From: Chitinophagaceae bacterium
GTDB taxonomy: Bacteria > Bacteroidota > Bacteroidia > Chitinophagales > Chitinophagaceae
Length of the DNA stretch: 64,000 bases
Assembly: GCA_017307755.1 (NCBI GenBank)
Contig: JAFKGQ010000003.1
Span: 310,001-374,000, forward strand
Direction of reading: 5' to 3'
Positions 41,805 through 50,637 of this stretch are shown piece after piece. The position numbers and the translations under genes were made by a program. Position 1 is the stretch's first letter. Each line of letters starts with the position of its first letter. The notes under the pieces were generated by a model. It was not told where the DNA came from, made no database searches, and worked only from the letters and a program-made list of their open reading frames with translations.

Positions 41805-42815
41805 TTGTCATCGGCAATGAGCCTGGAGAATAAAAAAGTACTGATCACCGGCGCAGACGGTTTTATCGGCAGCCACCTGGTAGAGGCATTATTGGAGGAA
41901 GGATGCAGGGTAAAAGCTTTTTGCTACTATAATTCCTTCAATTCATGGGGCTGGCTGGATAGTCTTCCCAAGAACGTATTAAAGGAAGTCGAGATTTTCA
42001 CCGGGGATATCCGGGACCCCAACGGCGTGCGAACGGCTTCGCAGGGTGTCGATGTCATATTTCACCTGGCGGCATTGATAGCTATTCCCTATTCTTATCA
42101 TTCCCCGGATTCTTATGTTGATACAAACATCCGGGGTACTTTGAATATTTTACAGGCTGCGAGGGATCTGGGTACGGAACGGGTGTTGGTCACGTCCACG
42201 TCCGAAGTATATGGCACTGCGCAATATGTACCCATCGATGAGAAGCATCCAAGGCAGCCACAATCGCCTTATTCCGCCACTAAGATCGCGGCCGACTGCA
42301 TGGCAGAGTCATTTTACCGGGCTTTCAACCTGCCTGTGACCATTGTTCGCCCCTTTAACACGTTTGGCCCCCGCCAGTCGGCAAGGGCGGTGATCCCCAC
42401 GATCATTACCCAGCTGATGAATGGGATGGAGTCGATCCGGCTGGGGGACACGACCCCGACCCGCGATCTTCTGTATGTAAAGGACACCGTGAAAGGATTT
42501 ATCGAAATAGCTCAATGCAACACATTGGTCGGAGAAGATGTTAATATTGCCACCGGCACTGAGATCAGCATCGGGGACCTGGCGGAAAAGCTGATCAAAA
42601 TGATCAATCCCCTGGCTACGCTGGTAAAAGATGAGGAAAGGATCCGGCCGGAGAGATCGGAGGTATTCCGTCTGTGCGGGGATGTGAGCAAACTGACGAA
42701 ACACACCGGATGGAAACCGCGCTACTCATTCGACGAAGCGTTAAAAGAGACGATCGGGTGGTTTACCGATCCGGCTAACATACAACAATACAAAGCGGGA
42801 ATTTATAATGTATAA
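41805..42815 (+). CDS. legB: NAD-dependent sugar 4,6-dehydratase, LegB-like
   Basis: 336 residues, extended SDR. The cofactor site is ITGADGFIGSHLVEAL, the active site SPYSATKIAAD with the Y-x3-K pair, and TSTSEVYGTA supplies the Thr/Ser. The sequence GDTTPTRDLLYVKDTVKGF is typical of the LegB group, which converts a nucleotide-activated GlcNAc into the 4-keto-6-deoxy sugar at the start of legionaminic acid synthesis. The aminotransferase gene overlaps its end by 8 bp, and the rest of the pathway follows in order. The exact nucleotide (UDP or GDP) is inferred from the pathway, not seen. Confidence 0.8.
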   Translation: MSSAMSLENKKVLITGADGFIGSHLVEALLEEGCRVKAFCYYNSFNSWGWLDSLPKNVLKEVEIFTGDIRDPNGVRTASQGVDVIFHLAALIAIPYSYHSPDSYVDTNIRGTLNILQAARDLGTERVLVTSTSEVYGTAQYVPIDEKHPRQPQSPYSATKIAADCMAESFYRAFNLPVTIVRPFNTFGPRQSARAVIPTIITQLMNGMESIRLGDTTPTRDLLYVKDTVKGFIEIAQCNTLVGEDVNIATGTEISIGDLAEKLIKMINPLATLVKDEERIRPERSEVFRLCGDVSKLTKHTGWKPRYSFDEALKETIGWFTDPANIQQYKAGIYNV

Positions 42816-43956
42816 CGAGATCATCGGTTTTATCAGGGAAACATTCCATACACCGGAGGGCTTTATTCCGCTGCATGAGCCCAGGTTTACGGGTAATGAA
42901 AGAAAGTATGTATTGGATACCATCGATTCCACGTTTGTATCTTCCGTTGGCGCATATGTGACCCGGTTTGAAGAAATGGTCACGGAGATCACGGGGGCTA
43001 AACATGCAATAGCCGTGGTCAATGGCACCTGTGCGCTACATATGGCCATTCTGCTGGCCGGCGTTGAACCTGGTGACGAGGTCATCACACAACCGTTGAC
43101 TTTTGCCGCCACAGCCAATGCGATCAGACATGCATATGCAACTCCCCATTTTGTCGATGTAGACGAGGACACGATGGGAATGAGCCCCGAACGTTTGCAA
43201 CGGCATTTATCGGCTATCGCGGTACTGCGTGACGGCAGGTGTTACAATAAAAGCACCGGCAAAAGGATTGCCGCCTGCATACCCATGCACACCTTTGGTC
43301 TGCCCTTGCGCATCGACGAGATCGCCGCGATATGTGAAAAATATAATATACCATTGGTGGAAGACGCGGCGGAGTCCCTGGGATCCTTTTATAAGGGCAA
43401 ACATACAGGGACTTTTGGCGTACTCGGAACATTGAGTTTTAATGGAAATAAAACCGTCACCTGTGGCGGTGGCGGCGCGATCCTGACAAACGACGGGGAT
43501 CTTGCCAGAAAAGCCAAACATTTGACCACTACGGCTAAATTACCTCACCCCTGGGCTTTTGTTCATGACGAGGTGGGGTACAATTACCGGATGCCCAACC
43601 TCAATGCGGCACTGGCTTGCGCACAGCTGGAGCAGTTGAGCGGGTTTGTAGAGAACAAACGGGAGCTTGCCCTGATCTATAAAGATTTTTTTCAAAGCAA
43701 AGGGATTCCCTTTGTAAGCGAAATAGAAGGCGCCAGCGCGAATTACTGGCTGATGACGATATTGTTGCGGGACCAGACCCAAAGAGATGATTTTCTGTCC
43801 TTTAGCAACGAGAGAAAAGTAATGACCAGGCCTGCGTGGCAATTGGTAAATACGCTGCCTATGTATAAAGATTGCCCGGCAGGCGATTTATCATCGGCCC
43901 GGAGGCTGGCGGACAGGATCGTGAACATTCCAAGCAGCGTACGCATAAAAAAATGA
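42808..43956 (+). CDS. legC: Sugar aminotransferase, LegC-like (DegT family)
   Basis: 382 residues. PLP marks: VVNGTCALHMAILLAGV, LVEDAAESLGSFYKG with the aspartate, and the Schiff-base lysine in LSFNGNKTVTCGGGGA, the N-G-N-K form characteristic of the LegC branch. The N-terminal FIPLHEPRFTGNERKYVLDTIDSTFVSSVGAYV also matches this group. It adds the amino group to the 4-keto sugar made by the preceding enzyme. Translational overlaps on both sides (8 bp, then ATGA) show tight coupling. Confidence 0.87.
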   Translation: MYNEIIGFIRETFHTPEGFIPLHEPRFTGNERKYVLDTIDSTFVSSVGAYVTRFEEMVTEITGAKHAIAVVNGTCALHMAILLAGVEPGDEVITQPLTFAATANAIRHAYATPHFVDVDEDTMGMSPERLQRHLSAIAVLRDGRCYNKSTGKRIAACIPMHTFGLPLRIDEIAAICEKYNIPLVEDAAESLGSFYKGKHTGTFGVLGTLSFNGNKTVTCGGGGAILTNDGDLARKAKHLTTTAKLPHPWAFVHDEVGYNYRMPNLNAALACAQLEQLSGFVENKRELALIYKDFFQSKGIPFVSEIEGASANYWLMTILLRDQTQRDDFLSFSNERKVMTRPAWQLVNTLPMYKDCPAGDLSSARRLADRIVNIPSSVRIKK

Positions 43957-44957
43957 AGAACCATACTATTATTATTGCCGAAGCGGGGGTAAATCACAAC
44001 GGCAGCATGGACCTGGCCAGACAGCTTATTGATGCTGCCGCCGCGGCAGGTGCCGACTATGTGAAATTTCAGACCTTCAAAGCCAGCAAGATCGCCAGTA
44101 AATTCGCCGCAAAAGCGGCCTATCAGCAGCAAACGACGGACGCCGGCGAGAGTCAGCTGCAAATGCTGAAGAAGCTGGAGCTTAACGAGGCGGATCATGA
44201 GGAACTGATAGCTTATTGCCGGCAACGCAATATCCAATTCCTTTCCACTCCTTTCGACATGGACAGCATTGACCTTTTAAAGGACCTGGGGATACGACTG
44301 GGAAAAATACCTTCGGGAGAGATCACAAATCTCCCCTATCTCCGCAAGATGGCAGTAACCTTCGATCGGCTTGTCCTGTCCACGGGCATGGCCGATATGC
44401 AGGAGATAGGAGCAGCGTTGGAGGTCATCACGGGAGAAGGGTTTGATAAAGAAAAAATTACCGTACTGCATTGCAATACAGAATATCCGACGCCGTTTGA
44501 AGATGTGAACCTGAGGGCCATGGACAGTATTGCGCGGGAGTTTAATGTGCAGGTGGGCTATTCCGATCATACCCCCGGCATAGAGGTTCCGGTGGCGGCG
44601 GTAGCGCTCGGAGCCGTGCTGATCGAAAAGCACTTTACCCTCGACAGGGGAATGGAAGGGCCCGATCATAAGGCATCGCTGGAACCGCAGGAACTGAAAC
44701 AAATGATCGGATCCATCCGCAACATTGAAAAAGCATTGGGCGTGGCGATAAAACAGCCATCTCCTTCTGAAATAAAAAACAAATCGATTGCCCGTAAAAG
44801 TATCGTTGCGGCTTGCCGGATACGCAAGGGTGAGAAATTTACGGAAGAGAACCTGGCCGTAAAGCGCCCCGGAACAGGGATTAGCCCCATGCGATGGAAC
44901 GAATTGCTGGGTAAGACTGCAACCAGGGATTTCGACGAAGACGAATTGATTGACTAA
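43953..44957 (+). CDS. legI: N-acetylneuraminate/legionaminate synthase (NeuB/LegI-like)
   Basis: 334 residues from ATG 43953. The TIM barrel starts TIIIAEAGVNHNGSMDLARQLIDAA, with the PEP/sugar sites FQTFKA, STPFDMDSIDLL, KIPSGEITNLPYL, LSTGMAD and HCNTEYPTP; the C-terminal SAF antifreeze-like domain is ARKSIVAACRIRKGEKFTEENLAVKRPGTGI. It condenses a 6-carbon 2-acylamino hexose with PEP to a nonulosonic acid. Whether Neu or Leg cannot be told from the sequence alone; the LegB/LegC neighbours favour legionaminic acid. A longer frame to 43872 lies inside legC. Confidence 0.88.
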   Translation: MKNHTIIIAEAGVNHNGSMDLARQLIDAAAAAGADYVKFQTFKASKIASKFAAKAAYQQQTTDAGESQLQMLKKLELNEADHEELIAYCRQRNIQFLSTPFDMDSIDLLKDLGIRLGKIPSGEITNLPYLRKMAVTFDRLVLSTGMADMQEIGAALEVITGEGFDKEKITVLHCNTEYPTPFEDVNLRAMDSIAREFNVQVGYSDHTPGIEVPVAAVALGAVLIEKHFTLDRGMEGPDHKASLEPQELKQMIGSIRNIEKALGVAIKQPSPSEIKNKSIARKSIVAACRIRKGEKFTEENLAVKRPGTGISPMRWNELLGKTATRDFDEDELID

Positions 44958-44959
44958 TT

Positions 44960-46132
44960 ATGAAAGGATCCCGCCTCAAGATCTGTATTGTCACCGGCTC
45001 CAGGGCCGAGTATGGATTGTTGTATCCGCTGATGCGACTGGTACAGAAGGAGCCTTCGATGGACTTGCAATTGCTGGTCACCGGCATGCACCTGTCGCCT
45101 GAATTCGGGCTGACCTTCCGTCAGATTGAAGCGGATGGATTTAGTATCCAGGAGAAAGTGGAAATGCTCTTATCCGGGGATACGGATACGGCGATCATAA
45201 AAGCCACGGGATTGGGCATGATCGGCTTTGCGGATGCTTTTCATCGCCTGCAGCCGGACTGGATAGTCGTCCTGGGCGACAGATTTGAGACATTCGCCGC
45301 AGCCACCGCGGCCCATCTTGCCAAAATACCCATTGCCCACTTACATGGGGGAGAATTAACGGAAGGAGCCACGGACGATGCGATGCGTCATGCCATTACA
45401 AAAATGGCTTTTTTGCATTTTACCTCTGCGGAACCTTACCGCAAAAGGGTGATACAACTGGGTGAAAGCCCGCGACGGGTGTTTAATGTAGGCGCCATCG
45501 GACTGGATAATATCAAGGGGCTAAAGTTGCTTTCCAAAAGCGAATTGCAAAAAGAACTGGATTTTACATTCGGCAATAGGACGGCCCTGGTAACGTATCA
45601 TCCGATCACCCTTGAAAAAGATACGGCAACACGACAGGTGCAGCACCTGCTGAAGGCATTGGATCAATTCCCTGATATGCGCATTCTGTTTACGTTACCT
45701 AATGCTGATGCGGGAGGAAGATCGATCATTCAGTTAATTGAAGAATATGTAAAAAAGAACAGTGCGCGTGCCAGGGCTTTTACGAGTCTGGGGCAATTGA
45801 AGTACTTATCCGCCCTTCAATATGTGAGCGTCGTGGTCGGCAACTCGTCCAGCGGTATCCTTGAAGTGCCCTACTTCAAAATACCTACGGTCAATATCGG
45901 AGACAGACAGACAGGCAGGCTAAAGCCCCCCTCAGTGATCGATACAGGCACGGATGTGAAGGCCATCACGGAGGGTATACAGAAGGCTTTTCTTCCTTCT
46001 TTTGTCACGAGTAGTAAGAAGAAATCATATGTATACGGCAAGGGGGATACGGCCCCGAAGATCCTCCGTATCATTCAACGCATAGGAAAGCCGGCATCTG
46101 TCAAAAAAACGTTCCACGATCTGACGTCATGA
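44960..46132 (+). CDS. legG: Hydrolysing NDP-sugar 2-epimerase (LegG/NeuC-like)
   Basis: 390 residues, GT-B-like fold. VTGSRAEYGLLYPLMRLVQ at the start, LGDRFETFAAATAAHLAKIPIAHLHGGELTEGATDDAMRHAITKMAFLHF in the middle and VVVGNSSSGILEVPYFKIPTVNIGDRQTGR near the end are the marks of NeuC/LegG, which release a 2-epimerised free sugar from its nucleotide. It supplies the substrate for the synthase encoded just before it. Its stop overlaps the nucleotidyltransferase start by four bases. Confidence 0.88.
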   Translation: MKGSRLKICIVTGSRAEYGLLYPLMRLVQKEPSMDLQLLVTGMHLSPEFGLTFRQIEADGFSIQEKVEMLLSGDTDTAIIKATGLGMIGFADAFHRLQPDWIVVLGDRFETFAAATAAHLAKIPIAHLHGGELTEGATDDAMRHAITKMAFLHFTSAEPYRKRVIQLGESPRRVFNVGAIGLDNIKGLKLLSKSELQKELDFTFGNRTALVTYHPITLEKDTATRQVQHLLKALDQFPDMRILFTLPNADAGGRSIIQLIEEYVKKNSARARAFTSLGQLKYLSALQYVSVVVGNSSSGILEVPYFKIPTVNIGDRQTGRLKPPSVIDTGTDVKAITEGIQKAFLPSFVTSSKKKSYVYGKGDTAPKILRIIQRIGKPASVKKTFHDLTS

Positions 46133-47178
46133 AAAACTGGAAACAACATATTATCCCGACCGATTTTAGTATTCGCCAGGCATTATCCGTATTGAACGAT
46201 CTGGGCGTAGTATCCAATGTGTTGTTTGTAACGGATGCCGACGGCAAATTGCTTGGGTCTATAACAGATGGAGACATCCGAAGGAATTTATTAAAAGAGG
46301 TATCTATACGGGACAATGCGACGGCAGTAATGAATCGCAATTGCCGGAGACTCTCCGCGAGTGAGATCAGTAATAAAGTACTCAAGGAATTGCGTGCCCT
46401 GGATATCAGGTACGTACCCGTTATAGACGGACAGGGAGTGATCGTCGACGTGCTGAACCTGGACGAATATAAGGAGATCATCCCGGTGGACGCGGTGATC
46501 ATGGCGGGTGGCAGAGGAGAGCGATTGCTGCCGCTTACCAAAGAGCTGCCCAAGCCGATGCTAAAGGTCGGAGAAAAGCCGATCATAGAGCACAACATCG
46601 ACAGGCTGGCACAGTATGGCGTGAAGAACATTCATATCAGCATCAACTACCTCGGCCATAAGATCGAAGATTATCTGGGTAATGGAAGCCATAAAGGCAT
46701 CAACATACATTACATCCGTGAAGATCAGCCGTTAGGCACCATCGGGGCGATAGGCCTGGTGAACCAGTTCAAGGAAGACGTCATTCTGCTGATGAATTCC
46801 GACCTGCTTACCAACATCGATTACGGGGATTTTTTTAATGACTTTATACAATCCGGCTCCGACATGGCCGTTGCTACGGTGCCGCACCATGTGGACCTGC
46901 CTTATGCCATTCTCGAGCTGGATGAAGACCGGGTCATTTCTTTACAGGAGAAACCCCGCTATACGTATTTTGCCAATGCGGGCATATACCTGATCAAAAC
47001 AGACGTGCTCGATTACGTCCCCAAAGGGAAGTTTTACAATGCGACTGATCTGATGGAAAGAATAATCGCGGAGAAAAAGAAGCTTATCAATTACCCAATC
47101 CTGAAATACTGGCTTGACATTGGCCGTATGAATGATTATCAAAAGGCCCAGGAGGATATCCGGCACATAGGATGGTGA
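46129..47178 (+). CDS. ptmE: CBS-domain sugar nucleotidyltransferase (PtmE-like)
   Basis: 349 residues. Two CBS repeats occupy about 1-118 (SIRQALSVLNDLGVVSNVLFVTDADGKLLGSITDGDIRR and DIRYVPVIDGQGVIVDVLN). The nucleotidyltransferase domain follows: VDAVIMAGGRGERLLPLTKELPKPMLKVGEKP and LLMNSDLLTNIDYGDFF. This CBS-NTP transferase pair is the form of Campylobacter PtmE, which makes GDP-glucosamine for the GDP-sugar route to legionaminic acid. Its place between legG and the CMP-transferase supports that route here; the GDP specificity itself is inference from the family. Confidence 0.85.
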   Translation: MKNWKQHIIPTDFSIRQALSVLNDLGVVSNVLFVTDADGKLLGSITDGDIRRNLLKEVSIRDNATAVMNRNCRRLSASEISNKVLKELRALDIRYVPVIDGQGVIVDVLNLDEYKEIIPVDAVIMAGGRGERLLPLTKELPKPMLKVGEKPIIEHNIDRLAQYGVKNIHISINYLGHKIEDYLGNGSHKGINIHYIREDQPLGTIGAIGLVNQFKEDVILLMNSDLLTNIDYGDFFNDFIQSGSDMAVATVPHHVDLPYAILELDEDRVISLQEKPRYTYFANAGIYLIKTDVLDYVPKGKFYNATDLMERIIAEKKKLINYPILKYWLDIGRMNDYQKAQEDIRHIGW

Positions 47179-47179
47179 T

Positions 47180-47869
47180 ATGAATTTTTTATTTGTAATA
47201 CCTGCACGGGGGGGATCAAAAGGAATTCCCGGGAAGAATATTAAATTATTCGATAACAAGCCGTTGATATACTATAGTATCGAGCTGGCCCGTTTGTTTA
47301 CTTCCGACCAACATATCTGCGTAAGCACGGATAGCCAGGAAATTGCGGCCTGTGTAAGCAAGATTGGTCTGGAAGTACCTTTTCTCCGACCCCCTGAACT
47401 AGCCAGCGATAATGCCGGAACTCTTGAAGTGCTGCAGCATGCCATTGCGTTCTACCAGTCGAATGGCAGGACCTACGATGCATTGGTATTATTGCAACCT
47501 ACATCCCCCTTTCGTGAAGAAATGCATTTACGGGAGGCTATGGCCATGTACAACGATGGAGTGGACATGGTAGTAAGCGTGAAGGAATCCGCCGCTAATC
47601 CGTATTTCAACCTGTTTGAAGAGGATAGCCGGGGGTTTTTGGTTTTGTCAAAGGAGGGCAGCCGGTTTAACCGCCGGCAGGATATGCCAAAAGTTTATGA
47701 ATATAACGGATCTATTTATATCGTCAATATAAAATCCCTGCTATCGGTGAAGAGCTTTGTGGAATTCAGCGCCATCCGCAAATATGTGATGGGTGAGAAA
47801 TATAGTATTGACCTGGATACTCCCGACGACTGGGAATACGCAGAATATCTGATCCGTAAAAAACGATAA
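47180..47869 (+). CDS. legF: CMP-nonulosonate cytidylyltransferase (NeuA/LegF/PtmB-like)
   Basis: 229 residues. The CTP-binding start FVIPARGGSKGIPGKNIKLFDNKPLIYYSIELA and the segments VLLQPTSPFREEMHLREAM and YNGSIYIVNIKSLL are the standard CMP-sialate/legionaminate synthetase pattern. It activates the nonulosonic acid with CTP for transfer into the polymer. It follows the nucleotidyltransferase by 1 bp and is the last enzyme of the pathway set; the amidotransferase triad comes next. Confidence 0.9.
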   Translation: MNFLFVIPARGGSKGIPGKNIKLFDNKPLIYYSIELARLFTSDQHICVSTDSQEIAACVSKIGLEVPFLRPPELASDNAGTLEVLQHAIAFYQSNGRTYDALVLLQPTSPFREEMHLREAMAMYNDGVDMVVSVKESAANPYFNLFEEDSRGFLVLSKEGSRFNRRQDMPKVYEYNGSIYIVNIKSLLSVKSFVEFSAIRKYVMGEKYSIDLDTPDDWEYAEYLIRKKR

Positions 47870-47877
47870 GGACAAAA

Positions 47878-48729
47878 ATGGAAAATGTACGAGTAATAGC
47901 CCGGATGGATATTAAAGGGCCTAACCTGGTAAAAGGGATTCACCTGGAAGGCCTGCGGGTTCTGGGAAAGCCGGAAGACTTTGCGAGGTATTATTATGAG
48001 AATGGCGCTGACGAGCTATTTTATCAGGATGTCGTAGCCAGCCTGTATGAGCGGAACAGTTTGCACGATATAGTCTCAAGAACGGCTAAGGATAGCTTTA
48101 TCCCCCTGACGGTCGGCGGCGGTATCCGGTCTATCGATGATATCCGGGAGGTACTAAGGGCCGGCGCTGACAAGGTTTGTATCAATACGGCGGCTATCCG
48201 TAACCCGGAGTTCATCCGGGACGCGGCAAACAAGTTCGGATCCTCGACCATTGTAGTGGCGATAGAGGCTATCAGGCAGCCGGACGGAAAATATATGGCT
48301 TTTGTCGATAATGGCAGGGAGCATACCGGGGTTGAGGTGATAAGCTGGGCACGACGGGTGGAGGAACTGGGCGCTGGTGAAATCGTCATTACCTCCGTGG
48401 ACCGGGAAGGGACCGGCAAAGGATATGATATCGCCTTGACGCGCAGCATAGCCAGGGCAGTCGGCGTCCCGGTGATCGCCCATGGCGGCCCGGGTAAGAA
48501 AGAACATTTTACCGACGTTCTTCTGGAAGGGAAGGCGGATGCGATCGCGGTGGCTTCCATGATCCACTATGATCTTATTGCGCAGCAGCAAAGTGATATG
48601 GAAAACCGTTCGGAGGGCAATGTGTCCTTTCTTAAGAGCGGCCGCAGCTCTTTTGGTGAAATAGCTCCTGCGGGTCTGATCGCGATCAAACAATATTTAA
48701 AAGAAAGCAATATTCCCTGCCGGAATTAA
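47878..48729 (+). CDS. HisF-like subunit of sugar amidotransferase system (set 1)
   Basis: 283 residues, (beta/alpha)8 barrel of the HisF family: VRVIARMDIKGPNLVKG with Asp11 kept, FYQDVVASLYERN, PLTVGGGIRSIDDIREVLRAGADKVCINTAA, and GAGEIVITSVDREGTGKGYD. The second catalytic aspartate of HisF (Asp130) is Glu here (AIEAIRQPDGKY). A tail of about 30 residues extends past the barrel. With HisH and a PP-loop enzyme directly downstream it belongs to the WbuY/WbuZ/WbpG-type system, in which HisF channels ammonia to amidate a sugar rather than building imidazole. No other his gene is near. Confidence 0.85.
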   Translation: MENVRVIARMDIKGPNLVKGIHLEGLRVLGKPEDFARYYYENGADELFYQDVVASLYERNSLHDIVSRTAKDSFIPLTVGGGIRSIDDIREVLRAGADKVCINTAAIRNPEFIRDAANKFGSSTIVVAIEAIRQPDGKYMAFVDNGREHTGVEVISWARRVEELGAGEIVITSVDREGTGKGYDIALTRSIARAVGVPVIAHGGPGKKEHFTDVLLEGKADAIAVASMIHYDLIAQQQSDMENRSEGNVSFLKSGRSSFGEIAPAGLIAIKQYLKESNIPCRN

Positions 48730-48738
48730 AAATATACT

Positions 48739-49398
48739 ATGAGCGGAAAGAAAATAGCGATCATCGATTATAAACTGGGCAACCTTTTCAGCGTAAGACA
48801 GGCCTGCGTATATCTGGGATACGATGCGGTGGTCACTTCTGAAAAGGACGAGGTGATGAAGGCTGACTTTGCTATCCTTCCCGGAGTAGGCGCTTTTGGG
48901 GATGCGATGAATAACCTGGAAAAACTGGATCTGATCAGTCCGATAAAGGACTATATCCGGGCCGGCCGGCCTTTTATGGGAGTATGTCTGGGTTTGCAGC
49001 TCTTATTTACTGAAAGCGATGAATTCGGCTCTCACAAAGGTTTGAACCTGATAGAAGGCACGGTGAAAAAATTCCCGCCCAAAAAAACTAACGATGAAGT
49101 ACTAAAAGTCCCCCAGATCGAATGGAATAATATATGGGAAAGGGCGGACAGGCGATGGGAGAGCACGCCGCTGGGAAGCTGCCGGAGCGGAGACTATATG
49201 TATTTTGTCCATTCGTTCTTCGTACAGCCGCAATCCCCTGATGTGGTCCTTTCCGTTACGACCTATGGGGAGACGACCTATTGCTCTTCCGTGCTTCAAG
49301 GGAATTTATTCGCATGCCAATTCCACCCCGAGAAGAGCGGGCATCATGGTGTCGGGATCTATAAGAACTGGTTAACAAATTATTCAAATAATAAATAG
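48739..49398 (+). CDS. HisH-like glutaminase subunit (set 1)
   Basis: 219 residues, class I glutamine amidotransferase. The nucleophile is in MGVCLGLQLLF and the His-Glu pair in FACQFHPEKSG, so the triad is intact. KIAIIDYKLGNLFSVRQACVYLGYDAVVTS and LPGVGAFGDAM are typical HisH. It releases ammonia from glutamine for its HisF partner 9 bp upstream. A longer insertion around 110-150 (KFPPKKTNDEVLKVPQIEWN) differs from metabolic HisH. Confidence 0.9.
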   Translation: MSGKKIAIIDYKLGNLFSVRQACVYLGYDAVVTSEKDEVMKADFAILPGVGAFGDAMNNLEKLDLISPIKDYIRAGRPFMGVCLGLQLLFTESDEFGSHKGLNLIEGTVKKFPPKKTNDEVLKVPQIEWNNIWERADRRWESTPLGSCRSGDYMYFVHSFFVQPQSPDVVLSVTTYGETTYCSSVLQGNLFACQFHPEKSGHHGVGIYKNWLTNYSNNK

Positions 49399-49399
49399 T

Positions 49400-50623
49400 A
49401 TGGCGACGGAATTAGAAGTAAAATATGGATTACCACGGGAGATAAAATTCTGCAGGCGATGTGTCATGTCCAATCAGCGCCCGGTGTCGGAGGTGGAGTT
49501 CAAACATACCATCGAAACGAAGAAAAAGACGATGACCTTTGATGAGGAGGGTATTTGCGATGCCTGCCGGGCAAATGAGCAAAAGGAAAAAATAAACTGG
49601 CGGCAACGGGAAGAGGAATTATTACAATTACTGGATAAGTACCGGAGTAAGGACGGGTCATATGATTGTCTTGTTCCGGGCAGCGGTGGGAAAGACAGTG
49701 CATATCAGGCTCATATCCTTAAACATAAATATGGCATGCACCCTCTCACGGTGACCTGGCCTCCTATCTTATATACGGAATACGGATATGAGAACTGGAA
49801 GAACTGGATCGATATCGGCGGGTTTGACAATATTTCATTCCGTCGTAACGGGAGTGTCATGAAATTGCTTACCAGGCTCGCCATAGAGAATTTATTACAT
49901 CCATTCCAGACTTTTATCCTGGGACAAAAGAACCTGGGACCCAAGATCGCCGCAAAATTCGGTATACCTCTTGTCTTTTATGGCGAGAACGAAGCGGAGT
50001 ACGGCAACCCGATAGCCGACAACTCATCTTCTTTAAGGGATAAGTCCTATTATACTTTTAAAAATATCGACGAGCTGTATCTTGGCGGAGTGTCAGTGAG
50101 AGAGCTAAGGGAAAAATACGGGGTAGGGCTGTCGGATCTGATGGCTTTTTTACCCGCGGGCGCGGACGAGCTGGAAAAAGCCAATATACAGGTGCATTAT
50201 CTGGGATATTATCTCAGGTGGACTCCCCAGGAAGTATACTATTATGCAGTCGAAAATACAGGGTTCAAAGCGCGTCCTTTCCGGACCCAGGGCACCTATA
50301 GCAAATACAACAGCATCGACGACAAGATCGATGACCTGCATTATTATACGACATTTATCAAGTTCGGCATCGGGCGGGCCACTTATGATGCTTCACAGGA
50401 GATCCGCAACCATCATATTACCCGCGAAGAAGGGTGCGCGCTGGTGAACAAATTTGACGGCGAGTTCCCCGACAGGTATTTCAACGAGATCATGGAATAC
50501 ATAGAGATGAAGCCGGATCATTTCCATCAATTGTGCGATAAATTCCGGTCGCCCCATTTATGGGTTAATAACAACGGCTGGAAGCTGCGGCATAACGTCA
50601 ATTTAACAGGAACAGAAGATTAA
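49400..50623 (+). CDS. N-acetyl sugar amidotransferase, PP-loop (WbpG/PseA-like, set 1)
   Basis: 407 residues. N-terminal CRRCVMSNQRPVSEVEFK and FDEEGICDACRANEQKE hold the four cysteines that likely bind a metal; the ATP site is VPGSGGKDSAYQAHILKHKYGMHPLTVTW (PP-loop near residue 94). The C-terminal part carries FIKFGIGRATYDASQEIRNHHITREE. The family converts an acetamido group to an acetamidino group using ATP and ammonia from HisH/HisF. Following the legionaminic-acid genes directly, it probably acts on that sugar at C-7 or its precursor (inference). Confidence 0.88.
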   Translation: MATELEVKYGLPREIKFCRRCVMSNQRPVSEVEFKHTIETKKKTMTFDEEGICDACRANEQKEKINWRQREEELLQLLDKYRSKDGSYDCLVPGSGGKDSAYQAHILKHKYGMHPLTVTWPPILYTEYGYENWKNWIDIGGFDNISFRRNGSVMKLLTRLAIENLLHPFQTFILGQKNLGPKIAAKFGIPLVFYGENEAEYGNPIADNSSSLRDKSYYTFKNIDELYLGGVSVRELREKYGVGLSDLMAFLPAGADELEKANIQVHYLGYYLRWTPQEVYYYAVENTGFKARPFRTQGTYSKYNSIDDKIDDLHYYTTFIKFGIGRATYDASQEIRNHHITREEGCALVNKFDGEFPDRYFNEIMEYIEMKPDHFHQLCDKFRSPHLWVNNNGWKLRHNVNLTGTED

Positions 50624-50637
50624 GGGAGTTTTCATGA

